Shown here: positions 35,091-43,573 of the stretch, one piece after another
Numbering within the stretch: position 1 is the stretch's first letter
Layout: every line of letters starts with the position of its first letter
NCBI GenBank assembly: GCA_947454235.1
Contig: CANGIY010000017.1
Location: 1-64,000, forward strand
Reading direction: 5' to 3'
Length of the DNA: 64,000 bases
From: Chitinophagaceae bacterium
GTDB taxonomy: Bacteria > Bacteroidota > Bacteroidia > Chitinophagales > Chitinophagaceae
Translations under genes and position numbers: made by a program
Notes under the pieces: generated by a model
Told to the model about the DNA's origin: nothing
What the model saw: the letters and a program-made list of their open reading frames with translations, nothing else
Database searches by the model: none

Positions 35091-37025
35091 CTACCTACTC
35101 GCCAGTAGCTCGTATTTCTTCATAGAGTCGGGCTGATTGAGATTTTTGTAGTTGTTGGCAAGAATGGAGTGTGATTTCTTAAATCCGGGATCTAATTGAA
35201 GCGCACGTTTCAGATAGGTGATTGACGAATCGTATGACTTCATGAAATTATGGCACAAACCAATGTTATAATATGCCTGGGCATAATTAGGTCTTATCTC
35301 AAGTGCCTTTCTGCATGTAACTAAAGCGTTTTTATAATCTCCTTTTACGAAGTAAATGCCAGCCATATTGTTTACGGCATCTGAAGCATTCGGGTTTATT
35401 TTGAGTGCCATAGAGGTGTGCACTTCCGCGGAATCATACATTGCTTTAGTAAAAAACGCATGACCCAATTCTGTTTGAGCATTGGCATAAGTTGGAGCTA
35501 TCAGTACCGATTTTTGAAGAAATTTAATGCCTTCATCTAAAATTGCAGCACGTTCTTGCGGAGGAGCTTGCTCGTATTTTGTACTTACGTAATGGTAGCC
35601 AACGCAATAATTCAAACGCGCATTTTGAGGTACTTTTTGAATATCGGCTTCAAATAGTGTCTCGCTGTCAAACCAATCTGAATTTCTTGCTATTGTCACT
35701 ATCGAATAAAAACAAACAACAGGCCCTAATACTAAAAGCACCCTGAAATTGAACACATTGCTGAAACTAGCCAACGATGCGTTTACAAGCCATTTGTTGA
35801 TAGCTAATGCAACTACCAATGCAAATCCCACAGTTGGAAAAAACAAAAAACGTTCTGACAATGCCGTGTTGAGCAGAAAGAAAACGTTTGAAAACAAAGC
35901 TAAAGTAGCAGCATAAAACAGTATACCAAAAGCCCAAAAATCCTTTCCGTGCTTTATGAGTCTAATAACGGCCAAAGCTGCTATTGCTACTACAAGAACT
36001 AATGAAACCCATACCATAGGGTCGGAAAAAGTAACAAAAGGTATGCTGGCAAATGAATAATCGCTACAGAGCGGAAATGGGAAAATGGTGAGTTTGAGGT
36101 ACTTGCCTAATATTAAAAATATAGTTGCAAACTTAGAGGCTGCGTTTGGTGCTCCGGCAAGGGAGTTATCCATTAAATGCACAGGCGCTATCTCATTGTT
36201 GTAAGCATGCAGTACAATAGTTCTAAGCCCGATAAAAATGCCGGCAGTTACCAGAAAGCTCACATAGGAAATAGCTTTTGATTTTCTATCGCCGGAAACG
36301 AAGTACAAAACCAATGGCAATACCGCCATGTACGTAATAACTGTTTCTTTCGAAAGGAACGCTAACAACGACGCAACTGCCCCAACAATCAGACTTTTAA
36401 GATTTTTTGAAGCACAGTAATCAATGAATTTGAGCGAAGCGAACATTGCAAATGCGAAACACATGAGTTCGTCACGGCTTTTGATATTAGCCACTACTTC
36501 GGTATGTATGGGATGAACTGCGAAAATGAGTGTTGCGATAAATGCAACCCATTGACTCCCCTCGCCCATTACCTTTTGCAAAAACCTGAACAACAAGACA
36601 ATACCAAGCCCGAACCAAAGCAAGTTCATTAAATGCCCCATAAAGGCATTCTCTCCCCAAATACCATATTCAATAGCAAAAGCTACTAAAGAAAGTGGGC
36701 GGTAAGTTTCGTTGGGAGTTATCATAAATCCACGTAAATGGGGTGTGCTTAAAATTTCCGGTATCCCGGCAAAGCCTTTTATTACGTAGTTATTTTTTTG
36801 AAGCACTTCAATATCATCGAGCGCAAAACCATTTTTCAATGTGTTTGCAAACACTAAAAATGAAATTGCAAACAAGACAAAAGCCAATCGGTTCAAAAAG
36901 CGTTTATTTTCGCTTCCCGACACTTTTTCATTAACAATTCCCTCATTGTTAAGCTGCTTTTTACGCACACCCATATCGGCAACACCGATATTCGATCTTT
37001 TCAAATTCAGTTTCTCACGCGCCAT
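35091..37025 (-). CDS. TMTC-like membrane protein: GT-C glycosyltransferase-type domain plus TPRs
   Basis: A 644-residue membrane protein. After a charged ~45-residue tail, the first helix leads to a loop with ANTLKNGFALDDIEVLQ; the DD pair matches the catalytic acidic site of GT-C/TMTC-type O-mannosyltransferases. IFAVHPIHTEVVANIKSRDELM (the HPIHTE motif of TMTC proteins) and LLAFLSKETV follow. About ten helices reach residue ~440. The last ~180 residues are TPRs (NASDAVNNMAGIYFVKGDYKNAL, PNYAQAYYNIGLCHNFMKSYDSS). Sugar donor and target protein are unknown. It is convergent with the RemB-like gene, 8 bp apart. Confidence 0.78.
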   Translation of the reverse strand: MAREKLNLKRSNIGVADMGVRKKQLNNEGIVNEKVSGSENKRFLNRLAFVLFAISFLVFANTLKNGFALDDIEVLQKNNYVIKGFAGIPEILSTPHLRGFMITPNETYRPLSLVAFAIEYGIWGENAFMGHLMNLLWFGLGIVLLFRFLQKVMGEGSQWVAFIATLIFAVHPIHTEVVANIKSRDELMCFAFAMFASLKFIDYCASKNLKSLIVGAVASLLAFLSKETVITYMAVLPLVLYFVSGDRKSKAISYVSFLVTAGIFIGLRTIVLHAYNNEIAPVHLMDNSLAGAPNAASKFATIFLILGKYLKLTIFPFPLCSDYSFASIPFVTFSDPMVWVSLVLVVAIAALAVIRLIKHGKDFWAFGILFYAATLALFSNVFFLLNTALSERFLFFPTVGFALVVALAINKWLVNASLASFSNVFNFRVLLVLGPVVCFYSIVTIARNSDWFDSETLFEADIQKVPQNARLNYCVGYHYVSTKYEQAPPQERAAILDEGIKFLQKSVLIAPTYANAQTELGHAFFTKAMYDSAEVHTSMALKINPNASDAVNNMAGIYFVKGDYKNALVTCRKALEIRPNYAQAYYNIGLCHNFMKSYDSSITYLKRALQLDPGFKKSHSILANNYKNLNQPDSMKKYELLASR

Positions 37026-37190
37026 AAAAACAAAAAATTCAAGTCTTGATTGTAATGTTATAACATTTGAAATTCATTAGCAAGTGTTTTTCAAATTTTT
37101 TTTTACAAAATTTGCTTTCTATAGACCAACCTTAATATTAGATTATTTTCAAATAACACAGTTATACATTTTTATGCGAACGAAAAAAAT

Positions 37191-37216
37191 AAGGCGACTA
37201 TTCACATAGTCGCCTT
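37191..37216 (-). terminator. Rho-independent terminator after kdsC
   Basis: AAGGCGACTA (37191-37200) pairs perfectly with TAGTCGCCTT (37207-37216) around TTCACA. On the minus strand a TATTTTTTT run follows. It closes the fdx-iscX-kdsC operon. Confidence 0.92.
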
Positions 37217-37246
37217 AACAATATAAAAATAAAATTTTCGAATTTC

Positions 37247-37753
37247 TTACTCAGGTAGCACCCAATCGCCATTGAGTTTCAACACCTTTTCTATGACATC
37301 CCTTACACAACCTCTCCCACCAGGAAGTGGAGATATGTATTTTGCGACACTTTTTATTTCTTGCACAGCATCAGACGGGCAACATGGCAAGCCACATAAT
37401 TGCATTACAGCATAATCGGGAATATCATCGCCCATATACAATGCCTGACCAAGCGACACGTGCTTAGTAAGCGCTAATTCATTTAAAAGCTCTTTTTTGC
37501 TTTCAACACCAATATGAACATCAGCGACACCCAGCCTATTCAATCTTGCACGTACAGCCTCAGACTTGCCCCCTGAAATAATCCACACTTTGTAGCCCTT
37601 TTTAATTGCAAGCTGCATTGCATAACCATCTTTGATGTTCATACTCCTGAGCATATGCCCATCTTCGGTAAGCATTAAAGTTCCGTCGGTGAGTACACCG
37701 TCAACATCAAAAACAAACGTTGTAATTGGTTTAAAAAGTTCAAGCGTATTCAT
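37247..37753 (-). CDS. kdsC: KdsC-type HAD phosphatase (3-deoxy-D-manno-octulosonate 8-phosphate phosphatase family)
   Basis: A 168-residue HAD-family enzyme of the small KdsC type that removes phosphate from KDO 8-phosphate in LPS core synthesis. Motif I is FVFDVDGVLTDG (Asp16 nucleophile, Asp18), followed by KDGYAMQLAIKKGY, motif II IISGGKSEAV, Lys in HIGVESKKELL, and motif IV YMGDDIPDYAVM with GLPCCPSDAV. The closing GGRGCVRDVIEKVL is the KdsC tail that caps a neighbouring active site. ATG 37753 is chosen; a frame opening further upstream overlaps iscX. Related YrbI-like enzymes act on other sugars, so substrate is likely, not certain. Confidence 0.9.
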   Translation of the reverse strand: MNTLELFKPITTFVFDVDGVLTDGTLMLTEDGHMLRSMNIKDGYAMQLAIKKGYKVWIISGGKSEAVRARLNRLGVADVHIGVESKKELLNELALTKHVSLGQALYMGDDIPDYAVMQLCGLPCCPSDAVQEIKSVAKYISPLPGGRGCVRDVIEKVLKLNGDWVLPE

Positions 37754-37773
37754 AACAAAACAATTTGAGACAA

Positions 37774-38013
37774 TTATTTCTGACTGTCGCGCCATTCGTA
37801 CACCCATGCGCTTTGAATCATTTCGAGATGCCCTTCGTTACATTCTTCCCTTTTCCCCTGAAAGTGCGGGATTTCCAATACCCATTCCAGCAATTCGGTA
37901 AACCTGATGCGATATATTTTGCTTTCAGTGAATTCATCACCAAAACGTTCGTACAGTTTAAGTGCGATATCTTCGGTATCCTTCCAGCCAATAGGCGGTT
38001 CGAAGTGAGCCAT
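37774..38013 (-). CDS. iscX: Fe-S assembly protein IscX
   Basis: A 79-residue acidic protein that matches IscX: WKDTEDIALKLYERFGDEF, then RIRFTELLEWVLEIPHF and CNEGHLEMIQSAWVYEWRD. IscX binds the cysteine desulfurase IscS and iron and tunes cluster assembly. It lies between fdx and kdsC with gaps of 16 and 20 bp. The rest of an isc set (iscS, iscU, hscAB) is not here. Confidence 0.93.
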   Translation of the reverse strand: MAHFEPPIGWKDTEDIALKLYERFGDEFTESKIYRIRFTELLEWVLEIPHFQGKREECNEGHLEMIQSAWVYEWRDSQK

Positions 38014-38029
38014 ATAAATACTTAGTTGA

Positions 38030-38365
38030 TTATTCTCCGTGAATTAAAGATTGATCAGGCACCACAAGTTCTACTTTACCAGAACCGGCTGCCAATACGC
38101 ATTGGCACCCAAGCCTTGAATTGATACGCGGGTTTTTAGCTCTGTCGATGAAGTTTTCTTCGCGATCGCTAATCTCCGGCATAAATTCATCACCTTTTTC
38201 GAGGTAAATGTGGCATGTGCTGCATGCACAAACCATCCCACAGTTGTGGTGCAATTCGATGTTATTGTCAAGGGCAACTTCTAAAATAGAGTAGCCTGGT
38301 TGAACATTTTCAATGGTTACTGGTTCTAACCCTTGTTGTTCAAACTTAAAAGTAACGTTATACAT
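38030..38365 (-). CDS. fdx: [2Fe-2S] ferredoxin (ISC/adrenodoxin type)
   Basis: A 111-residue electron carrier of the adrenodoxin type. The cluster ligands are Cys42, Cys48, Cys51 (NCGMVCACSTC) and Cys87 (SRLGCQCV), with the EFMPEISDREENFID loop between. It likely feeds electrons to Fe-S cluster assembly, as supported by iscX just downstream. An ATG at 38419 is also in frame and would add 18 residues, but a TAACTTTG promoter box lies inside that stretch (38397-38390), so the transcript should start after it and ATG 38365 is chosen. Confidence 0.93.
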   Translation of the reverse strand: MYNVTFKFEQQGLEPVTIENVQPGYSILEVALDNNIELHHNCGMVCACSTCHIYLEKGDEFMPEISDREENFIDRAKNPRINSRLGCQCVLAAGSGKVELVVPDQSLIHGE

Positions 38366-38389
38366 TTGCCTGTCCGATACAGTTTGCGG

Positions 38390-38397
38390 CAAAGTTA
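38390..38397 (-). promoter_or_regulatory. -7 box of the fdx-iscX-kdsC operon (TAACTTTG)
   Basis: Exact TAnnTTTG match on the minus strand, 24 bp before ATG 38365. It decides the fdx start. Confidence 0.55.
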
Positions 38398-38500
38398 ATG
38401 CTTGCTGTTCAATGTCCATAAAACTTTACCTATAGCAATATTGGTGGGGAAAAGTTGGTGAATATTTTGTTTTTAGCCTATTCTGTTGTAAATAATTTCT

Positions 38501-38508
38501 TAACTTTG
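38501..38508 (+). promoter_or_regulatory. -7 box of prs (TAACTTTG)
   Basis: Exact TAnnTTTG match followed by CG, 18 bp before the prs ATG. It is divergent from the fdx promoter, with about 100 bp between the two boxes. Confidence 0.6.
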
Positions 38509-38526
38509 CGCTCCTTTTTGTAACTA

Positions 38527-39477
38527 ATGGACATTTCAGTTAAAATCTTCTCCGGAACCAGCTCGAAATATCTTGCTGAAAAAATTGCAGGTAGTTATGA
38601 CAAGCCTCTGGGGGACTTGGTCATTCAAAAATTCAGTGATGGTGAATTCCAGCCGGTATTCAATGAGTCGGTGCGTGGCGACTATGTTTTTTTAGTTCAA
38701 AGCACAAGTGCACCCGCCGATAACCTGATGGAATTACTGATGATGATTGATGCTGCAAAGCGTGCATCAGCAGGTTACATTACTGCCGTTATCCCCTACT
38801 TCGGTTTTGCAAGGCAAGACAGAAAAGATAAACCCAGGGTTTCTATTGCGTCGAAACTCGTTGCTAACTTGCTCACAACAGCAGGTGCTGACAGGGTGAT
38901 GACTATGGATTTACACGCTCCGCAGATTCAAGGTTTCTTCGACATTCCGGTTGACCACCTTGATTCTTCAGCCATCTTCATACCATACATCGAGAAATTA
39001 AACATCTCTAACCTGATTTTTGCTTCACCTGACGTAGGTAGCACTAACCGTGTTCGGGAAGTAGCAAAATATTTCGAAGCTGATATGGTAATTTGCGATA
39101 AGCAAAGGAAAAGAGCTAACGAAGTGGCAGCGATGACCGTGATTGGTGATGTTACAGGAAAAAATGTTGTTTTGATAGATGACATTTGCGACACAGCCGG
39201 TACTCTTGCAAAAGCAGCAAAAATCTTAAAGGAAAGAGGTGCTTTATCGGTTAGAGCATTCTGCACTCACCCTGTATTGAGTGGTGCTGCTTATGAAAAT
39301 ATTGAAAACTCTGAATTGGAAGAAATGGTTGTTTGCGACACAATTCCTTTGAAGAAATCTTGCAGTAAAATAAAAGTATTAACAACAGCTGAGCTCTTCG
39401 CAGTGGCTATTCGCAATACTTTTGAAAATAAATCAATCAGTTCGCTGTTTATTCACAGCAACAGAAAGAATAAGTAA
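38527..39477 (+). CDS. prs: Ribose-phosphate pyrophosphokinase
   Basis: A 316-residue cytosolic enzyme that makes PRPP from ribose 5-phosphate and ATP for nucleotide, His and Trp synthesis. It has FSDGEF with QPVFNESVRGDYVFLVQS, the ATP-site YFGFARQDRKDKPR, TMDLHAPQIQGFFDIPVDHL (catalytic His), SPDVGSTNRVREVAKYF, and the PRPP loop VVLIDDICDTAGTL. Length is normal. It is followed after 125 bp by rplY, a common Bacteroidota order. Confidence 0.97.
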   Translation: MDISVKIFSGTSSKYLAEKIAGSYDKPLGDLVIQKFSDGEFQPVFNESVRGDYVFLVQSTSAPADNLMELLMMIDAAKRASAGYITAVIPYFGFARQDRKDKPRVSIASKLVANLLTTAGADRVMTMDLHAPQIQGFFDIPVDHLDSSAIFIPYIEKLNISNLIFASPDVGSTNRVREVAKYFEADMVICDKQRKRANEVAAMTVIGDVTGKNVVLIDDICDTAGTLAKAAKILKERGALSVRAFCTHPVLSGAAYENIENSELEEMVVCDTIPLKKSCSKIKVLTTAELFAVAIRNTFENKSISSLFIHSNRKNK

Positions 39478-39602
39478 AAAAAACGACTGTTTATACACAG
39501 AAACCCGCCCCCGTTATGGGCAAAATTTAAAAAACGAAATTCAATTACCGGCTGTTTGGCGGGCTACCAATCGGAGTTGAATGAAAAAACACTTCTGATA
39601 AC

Positions 39603-40211
39603 ATGAAAAGTGTAAAAATCGAAGGTCAACCAAGGACTGACATGGGTAAAAAAGCAACCCGTCTAGTTCGCACAAATGGACTTGTACCAGCCGTAATTTA
39701 CGGTGGTAAAGAAACCATTCATTTCAGCGCACCAATTTTAGCTTTCCGTTCGCTGGTGTACACTCCTGATTTCCAACTTGCAGAAATTACTGTAAATGGT
39801 AAATCTTACACCTGCATCATGAAAGAGATTCAATTTGACGTTGTTACTGACAGCTTGAACCACATCGACTTCCTTGAGCTTGTAGAAGACAGGAAAGTAG
39901 TTGCTAACCTCCCATTGAAATTTGTAGGTCAGGCACAAGGTGTGAAAGATGGTGGTCGTCTTGAAACAAAGATGAAAACATTGTCTATCCGTACTTACCC
40001 TAAATTCTTGAAAGAGTGCATTGAAGTGAATATTGAAAACATGAAATTGTTGGAAAACCTTCGCGTTCAAGACGTGAATGTTGAAAACATGGAAATCATG
40101 AATTCACCACGTATTCCAATCGCTACAATTGCTACTACCCGCGCCCTTCGTCAAGCAGAAAGCGAAGCAGCAGCAGCAGCTAAAGGTGGTGCTAAAAAAG
40201 GTAAAAAATAA
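39603..40211 (+). CDS. rplY: 50S ribosomal protein L25/general stress protein Ctc
   Basis: A 202-residue L25 of the long CTC type. Residues ~1-90 are the 5S-rRNA-binding L25 domain (RLVRTNGLVPAVIYGGKE...EIQFDVVTDSLNHIDFLEL). Residues ~95-180 are the TL5 domain (NLPLKFVGQAQGVKDGG and RTYPKFLKECIEVNIE). A short Ala/Gly/Lys-rich tail ends the protein. The 125-bp gap before it shows small GC-rich inverted blocks but nothing I can identify as a riboswitch or a clear promoter; it may be cotranscribed with prs. Confidence 0.93.
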   Translation: MKSVKIEGQPRTDMGKKATRLVRTNGLVPAVIYGGKETIHFSAPILAFRSLVYTPDFQLAEITVNGKSYTCIMKEIQFDVVTDSLNHIDFLELVEDRKVVANLPLKFVGQAQGVKDGGRLETKMKTLSIRTYPKFLKECIEVNIENMKLLENLRVQDVNVENMEIMNSPRIPIATIATTRALRQAESEAAAAAKGGAKKGKK

Positions 40212-40239
40212 TCATTCGGTTGTTATTCAACCTTTCATA

Positions 40240-40267
40240 AAAGGAACTGCCTCACGGTGGTTCCTTT
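40240..40267 (+). terminator. Rho-independent terminator of rplY
   Basis: AAAGGAAC (40240-40247) pairs with GTTCCTTT (40260-40267), extended inward by TGCC/GGTG wobble pairs around a TCAC loop, followed by TTC and TTTT. Confidence 0.88.
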
Positions 40268-40302
40268 TTCTTTTGCACAATTGGAATACACTATTAATAG
40301 TG

Positions 40303-40335
40303 TTTGGAAAAGTGACACGTAATATTTTACCTTTG
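40303..40335 (+). promoter_or_regulatory. Promoter of the dut operon (TTTG, 21-bp gap, TACCTTTG)
   Basis: TTTG at 40303-40306 and TACCTTTG at 40328-40335, 11 bp before the dut ATG. Confidence 0.65.
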
Positions 40336-40346
40336 CCCGACTTTAT

Positions 40347-40784
40347 ATGATTCAGGTTCATATTATCAATAAATCGCCACATGCATTGCCGGAATATCAA
40401 ACTTCGGGCGCTGCAGGTATGGACTTAAGGGCATGGCTGAAAGAACCTGTAACTCTTAAACCTTTAGAGCGAGTGTTGATTCCAACCGGGTTGCATATCG
40501 CACTTCCTTTGTCATACGAAGCGCAAATTCGCCCAAGAAGTGGGCTGGCAATAAAACGTGGACTGACTGTTGTTAATGCACCGGGAACAATTGACAGCGA
40601 TTACCGTGGTGAAATAAAAATCGCGATGATTAATTTGTCCGATGCTCCGCAAACCATCGAAAACGGTGAACGTATTGCTCAAATGATTATTGCCAGACAC
40701 GAAACTGTTAGCTGGCAACCCACAAACACATTAGAAGAAACAGAACGTGGCGCCGGAGGATTCGGGCACTCGGGTATTCAATAA
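40347..40784 (+). CDS. dut: dUTP diphosphatase
   Basis: A 145-residue trimeric dUTPase that splits dUTP to dUMP, keeping uracil out of DNA and supplying dTMP synthesis. All five motifs are seen: [36 protein letters not shown] (catalytic Asp), [11 protein letters not shown] and [10 protein letters not shown] (C-terminal lid). Length is normal. It is the first gene of a five-step run; the next start is 33 bp on. Confidence 0.97.
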   Translation: MIQVHIINKSPHALPEYQTSGAAGMDLRAWLKEPVTLKPLERVLIPTGLHIALPLSYEAQIRPRSGLAIKRGLTVVNAPGTIDSDYRGEIKIAMINLSDAPQTIENGERIAQMIIARHETVSWQPTNTLEETERGAGGFGHSGIQ

Positions 40785-40817
40785 CAAAAACTTAAACAAA
40801 GCTAAAAGCGAATTGAT

Positions 40818-41825
40818 ATGAACATAATTATTCCAATGGCAGGCATGGGTAAAAGAATGCGCCCACATACCAACACAACAGCGAAACCATTGATTCCGAT
40901 TGCCGGAAAACCAATTGTACAACGATTGGTGGAAGATATTATAGCAACCTGCAACGAAAAAGTGGAGGAAATTGCATTTATCATTTCGCCTGCTTTTGGT
41001 AAAGACGTTGAAAAACACCTTTGCGAAGTAGCTGAACAACTTGGTGCGAAACCAAAAATCTGTTATCAGGAAGTACCATTGGGTACGGCACATGCTATTT
41101 TGTGTGCCGGCGATGTACTTACCGGAAATGTTTTCATTGCATTTGCTGACACTTTGTTTGATGCTAAATTCAGCATTGACAAGAGTAAAGATGCTATCGT
41201 TTGGACTCAAAAAGTTGATGACCCATCGGCGTTTGGTGTGGTGAAAATGAGCGACAATGGTCAAATTGAAGCTTTTGTTGAAAAACCAAAAGAATTTGTT
41301 TCTGACCTGGCGATTATTGGTGTTTACTACTTTAGAGATGGCGACCGCCTGAAACTGGAAATTGAGCGCCTCATTAAAGAAGGCATTATGCTTAAAGGCG
41401 AATATCAGATAACTGATGCTATGGAGCACATGTTGCAAACAGGCGTTAAATTCTATACCGATCAGGTAAATGAATGGCTTGACTGCGGCAATAAAGACAA
41501 TACACTTGATACCAATTGCAGGGTGCTGGAACTCAAACAAAAGGCTGAAAAGTTGATTGCTGATTCTGCCAAAATTGAAAACTCTACCATTATTCACCCT
41601 TGTTACCTCGGTGAAAATGTTGTTGTAAGGAATTCAGTGATTGGCCCCCATGTATCGCTTGAGAAAGGTACTTGCATTGAAGATTCAAGAATAGTGAAGT
41701 CTATTATTGCTTCTGATAGTTATGTTAAAAATGCGAATCTTCATAATTCAATGTTAGGAAAGAGCGTATCTTACACAGACAATCCGAAGGAAGTAAGCCT
41801 CGGTGACTTCTCAACACAAAAATGA
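40818..41825 (+). CDS. Sugar-phosphate nucleotidyltransferase with left-handed beta-helix
   Basis: A 335-residue enzyme. Residues 1-235 are a nucleotidyltransferase domain (PMAGMGKRMRPHTNTTAKPLIPIAGKP, YQEVPLGTAHAI, FADTLFDA, FVEKP, EWLDCGNK). Residues ~250-335 are hexapeptide-like repeats (IENSTIIHPCYLGENVVVRNSVIGPHVSLEKGT). This is the glucose-1-phosphate thymidylyltransferase/N-acetylglucosamine-1-phosphate uridylyltransferase-like branch; the exact sugar is unknown. The TPR gene overlaps its stop by ATGA. The order dut, nucleotidyltransferase, TPR protein, DUF4292 protein recurs in Bacteroidota. Confidence 0.88.
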   Translation: MNIIIPMAGMGKRMRPHTNTTAKPLIPIAGKPIVQRLVEDIIATCNEKVEEIAFIISPAFGKDVEKHLCEVAEQLGAKPKICYQEVPLGTAHAILCAGDVLTGNVFIAFADTLFDAKFSIDKSKDAIVWTQKVDDPSAFGVVKMSDNGQIEAFVEKPKEFVSDLAIIGVYYFRDGDRLKLEIERLIKEGIMLKGEYQITDAMEHMLQTGVKFYTDQVNEWLDCGNKDNTLDTNCRVLELKQKAEKLIADSAKIENSTIIHPCYLGENVVVRNSVIGPHVSLEKGTCIEDSRIVKSIIASDSYVKNANLHNSMLGKSVSYTDNPKEVSLGDFSTQK

Positions 41826-43573
41826 TTTCAACTCAGTTCAAACAACTCTGTTTTTTGATTTTGGCTGTAGGTTTGTTTCAGACAACTTACGGCCAAAATT
41901 CTGTTACGGATACCACATCATTCAACGATGAGTTTTTAAGTAAGCACTTTTCTGTAGCTGCCAACGAAACTTTCTTTGAAGCTGAAAAAGCACGCCTCAA
42001 AAAAGATAATAAAAAGGCTGTAGAACTGTACGAAAAACTAGTTGAATTGATGCCAACCAATTCCAACGCGCATTATCAGCTTGGGATGTTGTATTTCAAC
42101 GAAAACAAAGTAGAACGTGCCGCACATGAACTGGAACTTGCAGTAAAAAACTATCCCGGCAACAAATATTACCTCGGTGAATATGGCAACATACTTCATA
42201 AATTGGGTAAAAATGAAGAAGCCGGTGGTGTAATTGAAGCGATTGCTGATTCAGAAAAAACTGAGCTGGCGAGCGATTTATACCAAAGAGCATCAGAATA
42301 TTATGAGTTGGCACAAAAGGCTGATAAAGCCTTGAGGTGTGTTGATAAAGCACTTATACACGAGCCTAACAGCGATGAACTTATTGTTCGTAAAATCCAA
42401 TTGCTACTCAATGCCAATGAAACTGATAAAGCGGCATTGCTGGTTGAAAAACTCATATCTACCGACCCCAAAAACGGTCGCTACTATTTGCTACTTTCTA
42501 ACTTATATGAAAACAGCAAAAAATCGGAACTGGCATTAGAAAGCCTGAAACGTGGTGATAAAGCAGTGCCTGGCGATGCTAACATTCAAATGGGATTGGC
42601 TAACTTTTACCTTTCAGCAAAAGATACAGTTACCTTCCAGAAATACGCAAAAAAAGCAATTGTCAACAAAAATCAGGACTTTGAAGTGCAACTGGAAATG
42701 TTCAATACCCTATTGGTGACATTGACAGACAGCAACCGATTAAAAGAAGGCATGGAAGTAGCGAAGGAACTGTTGCGCCAACACCCTACCGAAGCGGGCG
42801 TAATTGCAACCTATGCCGATTTCCTTTACATCAATCACGAATACGACAAAGCCATTGACCAATACAAGCTGGCGGTAACAGTAAAACCGAGCAGTATGGA
42901 AATTTGGTTGAGACTAATGTCTTCGCTTACCGATAAAGAAAGAGCCGACACGCTAGTGAAGTACAGCGAAAAATTTATGAGGCTTTATCCTAACCAGTTC
43001 AGGTCGCATTATTTCAATGCAATTGCACACTACAATAAGAAAAACTACACGCGTGCAGTCAATTCTATTGATAGAGCTATGTCGATGGCAGGTGATGAAA
43101 AGAAAGATCTTGCTGACCTCTGGGAGTTTAAAGGAGAGATTTACAACGCTTCGAAGCAGTTTGATGAATCTGACAAGTGCTTTCTGAAATCAATTGAATA
43201 TCAACCTGATAATGCGTCGACCTTAAACAATTACTCCTACTTTTTAGCTGAACGAAATACAAAGCTCGATGATGCATTAAAGATGTCGGAGAAAGCACTA
43301 AAACTGAGACCCGATGAAGTGACCTTCATGGATACTTACGGGTGGATATTATTCAGGAAGGGCGACTATGCAAAGGCAAAGACTTATTTCGAAAAAGCCA
43401 TTTTGAAGGCTGATAAAGATGCCGATGCTACCCTGAATGAGCACCTTGGTGATGTGTACTTCAAACTCAACGACAAGGTAAAAGCATTACAATATTGGAA
43501 AACTGCCAAAACAAAAGGCAGTGAAAATCCGTTACTTGACAAAAAAATAAGTGAAGAAAAGTTTTATGAATAA
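41822..43573 (+). CDS. Secreted multi-TPR protein
   Basis: A 583-residue protein with an N-terminal signal (…VGLFQTTYGQ). Almost all of the rest is TPR: repeats begin near AVELYEKLVELMPTNSNAHYQLG (~65), AHELELAVKNYPGNKYYLGEYG, ALRCVDKALIHEPNSDELIV, and more to LKMSEKALKLRPDEVTFMDTYGWILF and AKTYFEKAILKADKDADATLNEHLG near the C-terminus. Some 12-14 repeats. It is likely a periplasmic scaffold. Overlaps with both neighbours (ATGA upstream; 8 bp downstream) show tight coupling with the DUF4292 lipoprotein. Confidence 0.85.
   Translation: MISTQFKQLCFLILAVGLFQTTYGQNSVTDTTSFNDEFLSKHFSVAANETFFEAEKARLKKDNKKAVELYEKLVELMPTNSNAHYQLGMLYFNENKVERAAHELELAVKNYPGNKYYLGEYGNILHKLGKNEEAGGVIEAIADSEKTELASDLYQRASEYYELAQKADKALRCVDKALIHEPNSDELIVRKIQLLLNANETDKAALLVEKLISTDPKNGRYYLLLSNLYENSKKSELALESLKRGDKAVPGDANIQMGLANFYLSAKDTVTFQKYAKKAIVNKNQDFEVQLEMFNTLLVTLTDSNRLKEGMEVAKELLRQHPTEAGVIATYADFLYINHEYDKAIDQYKLAVTVKPSSMEIWLRLMSSLTDKERADTLVKYSEKFMRLYPNQFRSHYFNAIAHYNKKNYTRAVNSIDRAMSMAGDEKKDLADLWEFKGEIYNASKQFDESDKCFLKSIEYQPDNASTLNNYSYFLAERNTKLDDALKMSEKALKLRPDEVTFMDTYGWILFRKGDYAKAKTYFEKAILKADKDADATLNEHLGDVYFKLNDKVKALQYWKTAKTKGSENPLLDKKISEEKFYE

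Noticed and set aside
3169-38508. TTG exactly 12 bp before several TAnnTTTG boxes (ahcY, candidate RNA, fdx, prs)
   Set aside because: Four cases were noticed after the fact, while other promoters here show the usual 16-21 bp gap. TTG is common in AT-rich DNA; a genome-wide count would be needed.
39478-39602. Possible riboswitch or ribosomal-protein leader between prs and rplY
   Set aside because: Only short GC-rich blocks are visible, with no convincing stem or terminator; not enough to call.
40731-41597. 288-codon minus-strand frame opposite dut/nucleotidyltransferase
   Set aside because: It is in the shadow of two clearly coding genes and has no motif; the sense-strand domains are complete.
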